Shown: one piece after another, positions 45,557 through 57,462 of the stretch
How the letters are laid out: every line of letters begins with the position of its first letter
Position numbering within the stretch: the first letter of the stretch is position 1
DNA from: Wurfbainia villosa
Taxonomy: Eukaryota; Streptophyta; Magnoliopsida; Zingiberales; Zingiberaceae
Assembly (NCBI GenBank): GCA_025175895.1
Contig: CM046000.1
Location: 96,518,753 to 96,582,752 of the forward strand
Direction: 5' to 3'
DNA: 64,000 nucleotides
The notes under the pieces: generated by a model
Seen by the model: only the letters and a program-made list of their open reading frames with translations
What the model was told of the DNA's origin: nothing
The model's database searches: none
Made by a program: the position numbers and the translations under genes

Positions 45557-47682
45557 GAATATACATGTTTTCATATATTTGATTAGATCTTAAACACATT
45601 TACTGAATGTCTACGATGTGATTCACAGCATGAGAGAATTTGTGATTGGATCACAACTAGTGAGTATCTCTACATGTGTAATTGTGATGTATCGGAATTA
45701 TCCCTAGTCGATGAATTGATGGATTTGGACACCATCGATTCTGTCGAGACTAGCACGAGGTATACTCTTTGGTGTATCCAAGTAGCTGATTCTCACTGGC
45801 TGGAAACATTGTGATGTCCGGAGTTAATCGTGGATGCTAGTTATGGTAACTAGTTCATTGGAGTGACCAGCCATAAGACTTCATATGGATCTCTGCATAT
45901 ATAGATATGTCAATGAAGTTCTTACTGCAGCTTAAGTGTGATGTTCCTTTGACTTGCGGTATTCAAGTCATCTTGATCATAAAGACTTATGCTTTGACAT
46001 CTTAAGCAAGCATCTCTGAGGAGATGTGGACCCGGGATGATTGGGTATAAGTCAAAGTGATCGAAGGTGTTTGAATTGCCTATAAATGATTCAACACTCC
46101 TTGCGAGGAGATGTATACCCATGGCCTCTCGTTGGATTGTTACTAAAGTCTTTGGCCAAAGCATTACATGTATAGAGTAAGGTACTCTTGGTTACATGTG
46201 CAGTAACTAGAATCCGTAGGAAGAGGAAATGATACTTGGGCTAGGTGTGACGTAGTCAACCTAGTGGGGACTGACACTATAGACCATATCCTGAACCAAG
46301 TGGGTATAAGATGAGTGAAGGGAATGGAGCACGATTCATTGTAGCTGCTGAAGGGTTTCAGAAATAGTTCTGGATCAACCGTTGATCTTTTCGGTTAATT
46401 GGGGATCATGATATACTACTAGGTGCCACTCATGATCATTCTATAATTAATTGTTAATTATAGACGACCAACATAAATCGAGAACCTATTTGGTCACACG
46501 CACAACGAGCGTAATCAGAAGGATTTAAAATGAGCTTGAGAATGAGATTCTCAGACCGAGAGAAACTAGGTTTGGTTGGACCAAACAAGGAGCGAGCATG
46601 AAATCGTTTCAGTCGCAATGGAAGCGTGGATGGGCCGTGTCTTATGAAGACATGATGGATGAACCAAATTGGTTTGGTTCTAATCCAATGGTGGAGAATA
46701 AACCAAAGGGGTTTGGTTTGTTTTAAACGAATGAACCAAAGTTGGTTCGGTTCGTTTTAACTTAAAATAGACCAAATCGGTTTGGTTTATTTTAACTTTA
46801 ATTAATGGAGCGGGTTAACGGGTTTTGGTTATGAACCAATAATCATTAGGAGAATTTGTTCTCTATAAAATAGGGCTCAAGGGCATAATGAAGCCCTAAT
46901 CCAAGTTGCCGCCCCCTCTCCTTCTCCTCTTGTGGTTGGCGCCCAAACCCTAGCCGCCGCCCACCCTTGTGCCGCCGCCCACCCTTGTTGCCGGCGTCCA
47001 AGCTTCAGTCGGTGATCCTCCGGCGACACTCCGGTGATCCTCCTTGGCTTCAGTGACCAAGGACTAGCTGACCCTCTTCCCTTTGGCCGACGCTAACTCC
47101 TCCACCAAGCTGTCCAGTTTTCTGGACAGCATGTTTCCTTCGTGTCGGAGCGTCGTTTGGACGATGTTTGGAGCTATGATAGTGGCTACTTTGCCGGGGA
47201 TTCGATCTCCGGTAATCCTCATAGGTGGAGGATGAAGGATTTGTCAAACGGTTGACGAATACCTCTCCGGAGAAGCGAGTTTTTGAGGACTCGTTTTGAA
47301 TCCAAATTTTGATTCGGATTGTGATCTTCTCTCGATCACATCATCTTCGACATGAGGTTAGTGACTCGTACGAAGATGAGGCTCGTGACTTTGTGAAGTC
47401 ATCCCGAAGATACTCGGCGTGGATACGGATAGAGGCGATTCTAGCTAGGATCGCTCCGGTTGATGCCTTTCCCGCTACACGTGATACGTCAGGTATACGT
47501 AGAATAAATTTCCTTTTATTGCAAAATTTGAAATTGTGGTTATGTCTACACATGTTGTACTATGCATGTGTGTGGTGTGTGTGTTGTAATAAATTAGATT
47601 TATTATTTTTATTTCTTCTGCTGTACACATGTTTACGAAACATGTTCGAACACACACTCGTCGCGGTGCCGGAAACCCAACA
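45557..47682 (+). repeat. Third LTR of family C, 5'-truncated
   Basis: It matches the two LTRs of copia C from about their base 80 onward and ends CGGTGCCGGAAACCCAACA at 47682. It is more diverged than they are from each other in substitutions but lacks the small losses of the 3' LTR. No internal region follows, so it is a solo or broken LTR. Confidence 0.85.
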
Positions 47683-47780
47683 TGTTTAAGATCCAATCAA
47701 ATACATAGATAATGTATACTCAAATAGTAAATTTTATTGATAATTTCTAAGAGGATTGCCTTAGGACACCTCTCAATTAC
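47683..47780 (-). repeat. Inverted copy resembling the first 100 bases of LTR C
   Basis: The reverse complement reads GTCCTAAGGCAATC, then ACTATTTGAGTATACAT and TATTTGATTGGATCTTAAA, matching 31425-31535. It starts exactly where the third LTR of family C ends. That LTR lacks just this 5' portion. Confidence 0.7.
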
Positions 47781-48153
47781 ATCAATCCCACTATTCATTG
47801 TAGTTTTGCCTATCCCATATTCTTGAGTGTGAAAATTATATCCATTTATGAAATATGTCCACCAAGTTTTCACCATTGATTTTGGACCCCATGACTGATG
47901 GTTTATCAATTCTTAATCAATATAAGCTTGATTATCATGAACCTAAAGTCAAATAAATATGTGTTAAAGTCAATATTTAACCAATTGAGTATTATAGAAT
48001 ACTTACATATTTTTTGAACCATGGTGTAAATTTGTCATCGCGGAAACGATCGAACTCATGCTCAGGAAGCTCCGAAGATAGGGTTTGAAAATTCCTACCA
48101 TAAAAATAAATATAACACAAACAAAAATTTTCAATATATAAAATACAGAATAT

Positions 48154-48225
<72 letters not shown>

Positions 48226-50965
48226 AACTCGAATACGACGTTACTTCTGGACAGTTCAGTAAAATATATGTGTGGATTGCTCGCCATTCTTGACCATCTA
48301 TGTGTACAAGATCCACTCGGTCGACAAAGATAGTTAAAAATTGAGAATGAATTCAAATTTGGATCAATAGGACCCTCATCATTTCTTCCTACTCTCCACC
48401 ATTTGCATTGAACGTGAGGTTCAAAATAATATGATACAAAAGTTGTAACTTCCTCCACAATATATGCATTAACAATAGAAGCCTCAATGTGTGCCTTATT
48501 TTTCACCTTTTTCTTCAAGTGATAGAGGAATCTAATAGTAATAAAATAAAATATATTAGAAATTAACTTATACTAAAAATCAAATTCACTAACAATGATC
48601 AAATAAAATGAAAAGTTTACCTTTCAAATGGATACATCCATCGAAATTGAACAAGATCTCCAACTTTGGCCTCATATGGCAAGTGAACCAAAAGATGTTC
48701 CATGGAATCGAAAAATGATGGTGGAAATATTTTTTCTAAGTTACACAAAATTATTGGAATATCTCTCTTTAATGTCTCCATGTGTGAATGACTCAATATT
48801 GTCGAGCAAATATCATGAAGTAAAATGCTTAATTCCGTAATTGTGCCCTATACAAAATTTGACAACATTTCCTTAAATGCAATAGGAATTAGTCTTTTCA
48901 TGAATATATGACGGTCATGGCTTTTCAAACTAATCAATTTGCATTCCTTCAAATCGACACATCTTCCAAGATTAGAGACATAACCATCAGGAAATCTCAA
49001 TGAGTTCAATCATTCACAAACAATCCGTCTTTGATCCTTATTCAATGTATAAATTGCTTTTGGCTTTTGTCCCCTACTATTTTCATCGACATCAAGAGTC
49101 GATCATTTATAGATGAGACACATATCTTTTCTTGCATTCAGATTGTCTTTTATTTTTCCAAGAATATCGATCACTGTATTTATCATATTATCAAAAATAT
49201 TCTTCTCAATATGCATTACATCGAGACTGTGATGAATCAAATTACTCTGCTAATATGGTAAATCCCAAAAACTACTCCGTTTAGTCCATTTATGCTTACT
49301 TCCATAGCCATATATTATAATATTTAGTTCTTCAATAATAGATGGAAAGTTAAGCACTCTATATTATAAGCATTCATCGTTCAATGGTGGAGGTGTTCTT
49401 TCAATTTATTCTTAGTGAATTCTTCTTTATTTCTTCTAAATTTATAATTTGGTGGTAAAAATTATCTATGACAATCAAAATAACTCGGCTTCTTTCCATG
49501 TTTCAATCTGAGTGACTTTGATCTCTCCATACATATTCGACATCCTAAAATCCCAGTGGTACTCCATCCCGATAACATACCATAAGCTAGAAAATCATTT
49601 ACGGTCTAAAGAAGCACAACTCTCATTATAAGCATCTGATTAGTATGAATATCATATGTGGAAACACCCTTATCCCATAGTTGTTTCAGCTCCGCAATTA
49701 GTGGTTGCATGTAAACATCTATTAACTTTTTAGGATTATGAGGGTCAGGAACAATCAATGTTAAAAACATATACAGTATTTTCATACACATACCGAGTGG
49801 AAGATTATACGGAGTTAAGATAATTGGCTATTAAGAATAAGTTCTTCCTGATTTGCCAAATGGAGCAAATCCATCAGCACATAGACCCAATCTAATGTTT
49901 CGAGTCTCATTCACAAACTCATGATATGTTCTATCAAATTTTTTCCATGCCTCTGTATCTGATGGATAACACATTAGCCCTACCTCCATTTCATGATTTG
50001 CATACCAAGTCATGTGTTCAACAATGACCTTCGATGCATAAAGCCTTTGCAATCTAGGAGTTAAAGGCAAATAGAACATTTATCTGTATGATTTACATCA
50101 CTTATTATGATTCAATCTCGTGGTAATCTTGTACCTACATTGCTTACAAAATTTACAAATCTTTGCATCTGCATTATCTCCCCAATATAGCATACAATCA
50201 TCTCTGCAAACATCAATTCTTTCCACCGAAAGCCCTAATTATTTCACAAATTTTTTCATACTGTAAAAATTATTAGGCATTATATTATGTTATCATGTGG
50301 AAATACTTCTCCAATAACTTGAACGAAATCATTAAAATAATCTTCAGACACATTATGCTCAGTTTTAACATTCAACAATCTTACGGTTATAGATAATTTG
50401 GTGTGACTGTCACAACCAGTCCATACGAGTTCATCTGTAGCTCTCAACACTTCTTGAAATTTGAGATATGGTTCATTGTTTACATTTTCATGAACACCTG
50501 TTACTTCTACCTCCTCCAACGATGATGAATAACTGGTATACATGTGTTCAAATGTTTGAGGATAACAAGAACTTACAGCGTTCAGTTCGGTATTCAAATT
50601 ATGACCAACTGCATCAACTATCATTCTTTGATATGGATTGAATTGATCATAATATCTTTGATCTCCACTAACCGTCCTTTGTATGTTTCGTCCAACCTCT
50701 TCATCGGATATGAATGATTCACCATGACATGTCCAATTATAATAATTTGGAGTAAAACCAAATCTATAAAAATATTCTCAAACTTTACACACTGAAAAAA
50801 TTTAGCATTGTGATACTTTTTGCACAGACATCTTAATTTATTCACATCCATAAACTCAACATTACTACCAACAAAATTCAAAAATTGTTTGAACCCAATA
50901 ATAAATTCATCGATTAAACCTCGGCGTTATGATAAATTCTTTTTATACATCCAACTTCTTTCTCT
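47780..50965 (-). pseudogene. TNP2 transposase of a CACTA element
   Basis: Pieces follow the family order along the minus strand. Transpos_assoc N-terminus: WMYKKNLS, a stop, RRGLIDEFIIGFKQFLNFVG, then NKLRCLC (50800-50965). Linker 50280-50624. Transposase_21 core: MFYLPLTPRLQRLYASK, HMTWYANHEMEVG, LGLCADGFAPFGKSGRTYS (49831-50079), FLTLIVPDPHNPKKLIDVYM and QPLIAELKQLWDKG (49606-49791), SLRLKHGKKPSYFDCHR (about 49480-49530), SLDVMHIEKNIFDNMINTVI (about 49160-49230), KDNLNAR. DUF4218-like part: LLVHLPYEAKVGDLVQFRWM (48620-48700), KKKVKNKAHIEASIVNAYIV and YYFEPHVQ (48390-48518). C-terminus: INGYNFHTQEYGIGKTTMNS (47800-47880). An (AT)n(AC)n tract interrupts it at 48158-48225. Many stops and shifts: inactive. 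TNP2 catalyses excision and insertion of CACTA elements. Confidence 0.85.
48158..48225. repeat. (AT)n(AC)n compound microsatellite
   Basis: About 25 AT followed by about 9 AC repeats inside the degraded TNP2 gene. Confidence 0.95.
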
Positions 50966-51369
50966 CTCTATTTTTCCTGTTTCCAAATTTATATCAAGGA
51001 ATAATTATATTCTCATCATTTTTCATTGATATTAATTGAACATTCAAGTTATACTTAAAAAAATTTCTTCTAGTACTTATTTATTTTGGGTATGATATTG
51101 AATTACAAACTAGAACATATCAAACTAATAATAAATTTTTACAGTAAAAGAAATACATAAAATCAAATATTATATATATTATAGAATGATAATGGTAAAA
51201 ATTTTGAAATATAAAATATACCTTCCCTGGCAGAACAACGGATGAGCTGACAATAGAAGACTTTACGAACACATGGATCACCTGAAGTATGAACACCTGT
51301 ACGACAAACCTAAGAAAAATAAAACATTAAATTTGTGTTTTATTACACATTATAAATTTTAAGGATTTT

Positions 51370-52090
51370 ATTTGAATAACATGTTAATATGACAAATCAC
51401 ATTAATTAGCCACCCAGGTCGTGCAGCTCGGCCGCCCAAGGTCAACACACGCTGTAAGGGGTCACGAGTTTGTGCAAGCAACGACTGTGACCGTGCAAGT
51501 GAATTGAAGCTCATGAGATGTGTTGGCATTGAAGGGGGCACAATTAAATCATGTAGACAGAGTCGAAGGGTCGATGATTTTGGTGTGGGGCGAACACATG
51601 CCGCGGAGGCCTGGGTCCGACACGACAGTTGTGCGCGAGCTAGGAGCAAAGACCCACCCAAGCACGGACCTTGGGATGATGCCCTACTGCATGACCGACT
51701 TAGAAGGGGCATCGATGTGGTTGGACCGTCGATCGGCCCTGCCGTGTGACCGACACAAAAGAGGGATCGGCAGAATGACAACCAGATAGAATGCATAACC
51801 GACGCATGTGAGAGGAGCATCGCCCCTATCATGGGATGCACACATGCATCAGGGGCCTATCGCGTGATGCATTCACGCAAAAGCGGTGACTCCCCTGCCG
51901 CGAGCACGGGTCGTGCTCGCGAGAGCTACAACGAGCATGGGCGACACCCCTACCGTGCGACGCATGTGGCAGGTGTCGCGCGACCCTCACGGTAACTGCC
52001 GCGACGACTTCAGATCTGTGCAGATCTAGTGTCGGCTCTGGTGGGGGAAGAGGATATGAGATGGAAACATACCGAGAGGGAGGGATCGGA
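51370..52090. other. GC-rich segment within CACTA sequence
   Basis: About 700 bases much richer in G+C than the AT-rich DNA on both sides. It has degenerate internal repeats of the type CATCGCCCCTATC / GCGACGCATG. A minus-strand open frame of 157 codons (51368-51841) has no recognisable domain, and other frames are also open, as expected in GC-rich DNA. It may be a 5' leader of TNP2 or captured host DNA. Confidence 0.4.
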
Positions 52091-52129
52091 ACATGAGAAG
52101 GGGGAAATGAGGCTAGGTAGGTTAATTAG

Positions 52130-53050
52130 GGTGAATTTTGTGACAATTTATAATTTGTTACAAAACTTGTTGTAAATCTGCGATGAATATAATATTCGTC
52201 ATCAATTCTGTGACGAATAAAATATTCATCGTAATATTTGGCGATGATAATTTAAATTAGTTTCAAATTCTGCGATGAAAGATAAATTAGTTGCAAATTT
52301 TACCTCATTTTTCATCTAAATAATTTAAAATATCCTACGAAATTTTTTCATCGCTAAAATTTTTCACAAAATTTTAAATGAATTATTAAATCCTTGCAAA
52401 TTCTGCGATAAATTTGATTTTTGTTGCAAATTTGGCAATGAAAGATAAATTCACTGCAAAATTTATGATGAATATAAAATTCGTCGTAGAGTTTCCTAAT
52501 CCCGCCGAACCGACTGCGTACATGTTTTTCTACCAATTAATCTAAAATGTCCGACGAAAATATTTCGTTGCAAAATTTTTTGGAATATTTGCAATAAATT
52601 CTAGATTTGTTGCAAAATTTGCAATGAAAATAGAATTCGTCGCAGAGTTTGCATCGAATCCCAATTTCATTGGACATTTAGCGACAAAATATAAATTCAT
52701 TGCAAAAATTACCTCTTTTCCCAAATAATTTAAAAAAATCCAAAATTTTGCAATGAATTCCAAAAATCATTGCAAAATTTAGCGACAAATATGAAAATCA
52801 TCACAGATTTGCGATGAATTTATATTTTCGTTACAGAATCCACATTCGGACAATCAATCGACTGACTCTATATATCAGTCGATTGAAATGCGTTAGTCGA
52901 CTGATCAATCATCTAAAAAATAATATGTGCAATGCTACAGCAACACTAGTCAACTAGATAGTCCATCAATCGACTGGTGACCAATATTTTGTGACGAATA
53001 TATTTTTTTGTCACAGTTTTTGCGACGAAAATAACTTTTGTTGCAAAAAA
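52130..53050. repeat. CACTA-like subterminal repeat array
   Basis: Dozens of short motifs such as TTGCGATGAA, AATTCGTCGCA and TTTGTTGCAAA in both orientations, with hairpins such as ATTCGTCA/TGACGAAT at about 52194-52218. From 52855 to 53150 GTCGACTG-type motifs are mixed in. Confidence 0.65.
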
Positions 53051-53240
53051 TCAATCTGTTAGTTGACTGATCTTATCTATCAGTCGACTGATATGCAATT
53101 GTGTGAATGTTCATCAAAAAGTAGTTGACTAGGTGCTGTTTCCAGTCGACTAATACTATAGATTTGGCAACAAAAATATGTTTTCATCAGAAAAATAGAG
53201 ACGATTAAATTCTTTTCGCTGCTAAATCTAAATAAACTTG

Positions 53241-54083
53241 AAAACAGTACACCCCAATATAACCTACTATTTTTATCTATTTTAAAAAATTTCACACCAA
53301 ACACATCTAACAATATATAATAATTCAAATATCATATTAAACTTATAATACAAAGATATCGAGTGTAATAAGTCAAGTAACATTTAGATATAAATTTTCA
53401 AACATTAACCACCATCATCACAATGACATTTAGACTTATGTAGGCATCAACTTTTAGAGACCAAGAGGATCTGCCATGCATGTGTTCTAACTTATTGTGT
53501 CGTCCGAAATTGACATCCGTGGTTCGTGTGTTCATTAACTTATCTTCGGATTTTTTTCTGCACTATCTTGCTCATCGATCGCTTAGAGTCAATATTTGTC
53601 AGACAAGCCAACTAGATATTATGCAATCAGTCTACTACCTTAAAAAGTTGCATGCTTTAGTCGTCAACTCCGTGGCATCTTCCGAATCACTGCTAAGGGA
53701 TTCATCCTTGTCTATTTTACAAGCGACATGGATGCTAAAATAGACATAGATGAATCACTTAGTAGTGACTCGGAAGAAGCCAAAGAGTCGACGACTAAAG
53801 CATGCGACTTATTTAGGCAAGAAGACATGACATATCCTAATCATGTCATGTTACTAGACATCATTCAAAGTCGTAGAGAGGAAACTTGTAGGCGAGCATT
53901 ATATTATGAGCGTAGTAGTAATCGTTTGCATACGTGTCGATCACCTAATCAAAGACAAAAAACCATGTCATAAATTAAACATTCAGAAGATAAAAATTTA
54001 AATTTTGTACATTTTATATAAACCACTAAAGGGGGACAACACGACCATGATAAGATGACCGTGAAATACCCTAGAATGGTGAA
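53241..54083. other. No recognisable feature
   Basis: About 840 bases between the repeat array and copia B. A plus-strand open frame of 81 codons (53728-53973) is acidic at its start and resembles nothing I know. No terminal repeat is visible. Confidence 0.4.
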
Positions 54084-54088
54084 GGTGA

Positions 54089-55462
54089 TGTTGGTGCAGT
54101 GGGCACCAAAGTCGAACCGGTATTTTGATTATGGCAAAAGGCTCAATAGTTAAGGGTATATTTGTTATCTTACGAGCTCAATTAAGTGTGCAGAAATGCT
54201 AAAGTTGAGCGGAAGGTCTGCGACACCCGTGGGAACCGAGGTGGTCGGGCAACGCCAGAGGGATTTCGGAGGAAGCCGAGGTACTCGGGTGAAGACCGGA
54301 AGCGAGGCTACAAGGTAAGCTCGTGTGAAAGCGAAGCAAGGACGTTAAGCGTAGATCCGACCCAATACCTCCAATGGAAGGTCTAGGTCGAGATCAGTTG
54401 GTTAGAACCATCGTACTTTATATTTTAAGCTAACTTGTACTGCAGTCCAAAACCCTTTGACCAGTCGTCTACTACAGTCAACTGCTGGTCTAGTTCCAGC
54501 CTCGAGAAGAGCTCGAATTTCAAGGGGGTGAATTTGGACTTGACTCGTGTTTTGGTACAAAGGGTGATGTGGCATCAAGGTGGACATCCAAACCATCACC
54601 AAGCTTGGACCCCCAAAATTAGGTGATGTGGCATCAAGGTGAACATCCAAAACCATCATCAAGTTGGACGCCCAAAATGAGGTGAGTTGGCACAAGATGG
54701 TTGGCAAACCACCATCAAGCTTGGACGCCCAAAATGAGGAGAGTTGGCACAAGATGGTTGGCTCCCATGATGTGGCACAAGTTGGATGGCTCCAACAAGT
54801 TGGCGTGAAGACCTCCTTGAGGTGGCACAAGGTGGTTGGATGAGCACCTCATCCTTGAGTTGTGGCACAAGGTGGTTGGATGAAGCACCTCATCCTTGAG
54901 TTGGCGCAAAGGATGTGGATGAGCAAGACTTGGGGATAAGAACCTCACCTTGACACTACCTATGTCTAAATTCATAGATCAATATCCATAAATAGACATG
55001 TTCACGCCAAGCAAAAATATAAGAAATCAAGAGCTCTCAACACGCCGTAACGCCGCTTACTACTACTACTCACATTTGCTACGACGGTGCACCGACAACG
55101 AAAGCTACATCTTCTACTTATAAGAGTTGTCGGTATATTTATTTAAGTTCTACTTCTTTAAATTGTCTTTGTGCTTTAATCGTAATACAAGGAAAGGGGA
55201 GGTCCTTTGCCTTGATTTCTTTTTGTGATCGTTGTCTACTTCCAACGAGGAGGAGTGGTTTTAGTGAATTGTTCCTCCGTGACGCGTGATCAAGGATCAC
55301 TAGGGCCGTGGATTAGCAATCGAAAGATTGTGAACCACGAAAAATATCTTGTCTACTTTATATTTCACCGTGCACTCTCTACTTGCTTTTTACTTATTGC
55401 AAAAGTTTTTTTAACGACATCAGACGCTATTCACCCCCTCTAGCGACACTTTCGATCCAACA
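54089..55462 (+). repeat. 5' LTR of copia B
   Basis: 1374 bases. TATA-like CATAAATAG at 54987-54995. It has two compact copies of the CACCTCATCCTTGAGTTG repeat where LTR A has four, and extra copies of a GGTGATGTGGCATCAAGGTG block. Confidence 0.92.
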
Positions 55463-55464
55463 AT

Positions 55465-55476
55465 TGGTATCGAGTC
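55465..55476 (+). other. Altered primer binding site, copia B
   Basis: TGGTATCGAGTC at the place of TGGTATCAGAGC in copy A; the last bases no longer match tRNA-iMet. Confidence 0.7.
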
Positions 55477-55835
55477 GGGGCGCTAAGATTCCGTGAAACC
55501 ACCAATCTAGCTTTGTTTTTCTTTTTCACAGATTTTTATTTATTTATTTCTGTTTTCGTATAATTATTTCACTTGCTTATCTTCTCCTACATATAGAATT
55601 GCATTAGAGGCTTTAGGATCCGGATAAGGTTGTCCTTCGGGTTAGATCCCGAGTAAGGTTGTCCTCCGGAACTTCAACGACATTCGCATTTGATTGTTTA
55701 TTTCTTTTTGCAAGTTACATTTTATATATATTATTTTTAACTTAATGAAATACTAATCCAATACTAAACTCTTGGAATATTCTTTTTGTGTGTGTTTTGC
55801 AAGACTCTTTTCGTCGTTCTTCTTCTTGTTTTTAA

Positions 55836-56948
55836 ATGGCCCATCTCGAAGGGTTTAGCACCGCCCGACCCCCGTTTTACAACGGTAATGACTTTCGTTA
55901 TTGGAAGGGTCGGATGGAATGCTTTCTTAAAACCCAAATCGAGATGTGGATCGTAATCCAAACCGGTTTCACACTTCCTATTAATGAAGATGGTGAATCT
56001 TTGGGTTACGATCAATGGTCAAATTCCATGAAAAAACAAGTAGAAGCCGATGCCAAGGCAACTCAAATCTTGCAATGTGGGTTGTCCAAGGAAGAGCTCA
56101 ACCGCGTCGGCCCCTTCATTAGTGCAAAGGACTTATGGACCAAGCTAGTGGAACTACACGAAGGCACCGACGACACGAAGGTATGTAAAAGAGATTTACT
56201 TTTGAATAAATTGTATAACTTGAAAATGCAGGAAAACGAGACCGCAACTCAACTACATGCTCGTATCCAAGACATCGTCAACCAACTCCATGCCATCGGA
56301 CAAAAGGTCGAGAATCGCGACCTTATCAGGTATTCTCTTAACTCGTTTCCTAGGACCACCTTGTGGGCATCCATTGTCGATGCCTACAAGGTCTCCAAGG
56401 ACCTTTCTAAAATTAGGTTAGACGAATTGTTTTCGGAACTTGAATTACATGAGCAAACTAACGTGGTCCAGGCCGAGAAGAGTATTGCGTTAGTTGCAGG
56501 TTCCAAGAAGAAGAAGCCCGCAAGCAAGCCACCCCCGAAGGAAGAAGACGAGTCCGAATCGGAAGTAGACTCCGAAATAGAATCCGAACTAGTCAATCTA
56601 GTTCGGAAGATGATCAAGAGACGAAAACGACCAACAACTCAAGGTAAGCCTAAATCTAATTCAAATACTTCTAATTTTAGATGCTATGAGTGCAACAGGT
56701 TCGGTCACATCAAGTCCGAGTGCCCAAAGCTAAAGAATAACGCATCAAAGACCAAGAAAGCGCTAACCGCTACTTGGGAGGAGTTGTCGGAGGAAGAAGA
56801 CGATATCCAAGCTCTAATGGCCAAGCCGACCGAGCACGACTCCGAAACCGAAGAAGAGTCCGAGTCCGAATCCGATGATGAGCTTCCATTCAAGACAAGC
56901 CACGGATCCGTATCCGGTTCAAAAGAATCATTAAGGGTAAGTCGGTAG
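55836..56948 (+). CDS. Gag of copia B, truncated by a stop
   Basis: 370 codons from MAHLEGFSTARPPFYNGNDF. The N-terminal 200 residues are the UBN2-type gag core of SIRE-like copia elements (GESLGYDQWSNSMKKQ, DLLLNKLYNLKMQ, LIRYSLNSFPRTTLWASIVD). A lysine/glutamate-rich linker is followed by an intact CCHC zinc knuckle, C283-C286-H291-C296 (CYECNRFGHIKSEC), and an acidic tail. The stop after LRVSR stands where copy A reads on (SLLNTLYGAI), so about 170 C-terminal residues are lost; their remains lie at 56950-57462. Gag would form the particle that packages element RNA. Confidence 0.9.
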   Translation: MAHLEGFSTARPPFYNGNDFRYWKGRMECFLKTQIEMWIVIQTGFTLPINEDGESLGYDQWSNSMKKQVEADAKATQILQCGLSKEELNRVGPFISAKDLWTKLVELHEGTDDTKVCKRDLLLNKLYNLKMQENETATQLHARIQDIVNQLHAIGQKVENRDLIRYSLNSFPRTTLWASIVDAYKVSKDLSKIRLDELFSELELHEQTNVVQAEKSIALVAGSKKKKPASKPPPKEEDESESEVDSEIESELVNLVRKMIKRRKRPTTQGKPKSNSNTSNFRCYECNRFGHIKSECPKLKNNASKTKKALTATWEELSEEEDDIQALMAKPTEHDSETEEESESESDDELPFKTSHGSVSGSKESLRVSR

Positions 56949-56949
56949 T

Positions 56950-57462
56950 TACTTAATACTTTGTATGGTGCAATTAAATTTTTAAATAAGAAACTAGCTA
57001 AGTCCGAGTCCAAGGTCGAGACCCTAATTGAGGAGGTTAACCTCCTCAAACATGAGGTCTCCCTAACCTCTTCGACTACTTGTATTCAAGAGGAGGACTC
57101 AACCTGCTGAAAAGCTTGAAGTTGAGAACTCGCTTGAAAACACAAGTCAAGACCTTAGGAACACGTTGGAAAGGTTCACTTTGGGATCCAAGGGACTTGA
57201 CCTCTTACTTGGATCACAAAGGGCCGTGTACAACAAGGCCGGACTCGGGTTTAACTCAAATACAACCAATAAGTCATATATGTCTATAGTAAACCAACAT
57301 AAGAAAAATGTCCAAGCATGGGTCCCTAAGATCACTTTGATTTCAACTTTAGGATCTAACATGTATTGGGTTCCCAAGGACCAAATTCACTATGTGAATA
57401 GACCCACTCGATTCAATGGTCCAGGGGGAGCCAATACAAAATGTATTTTTGTTAAGTCTTAG
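56950..57462 (+). pseudogene. C-terminal gag remnant of copia B
   Basis: It continues gag beyond the stop: coiled-coil region with a frameshift near 57100, then LGSKGLDLLLGSQRAVYNKA and MSIVNQHKKNVQAWVPK, ending KCIFVKS and a stop at 57462, the same end as copy A. Confidence 0.82.

Larger units (their letters stand above)
47683..53240 (-). mobile_element. CACTA transposon part with TNP2 gene, subterminal repeats on the right
   Basis: It contains a degraded TNP2 transposase on the minus strand, a GC-rich leader-like segment (51370-52090) and arrays of TTTGCGATGAAT-type motifs (52130 to about 53050). Neither CACTA terminal repeat is visible. The left end is joined directly to the family C LTR at 47682. 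It could be the missing right part of the CACTA element at 6555-12411, since the strand and gene order fit, but the subterminal motifs differ. Confidence 0.6.

Noticed and set aside
51368..51841. Possible novel protein of 157 residues
   Set aside because: No domain, no clear start context, and GC-rich DNA with open frames on both strands. Reported only as a GC-rich segment.
53728..53973. 81-codon acidic frame as a host gene fragment
   Set aside because: No similarity recognised, no flanking exon, no conserved neighbour. It is not supported.
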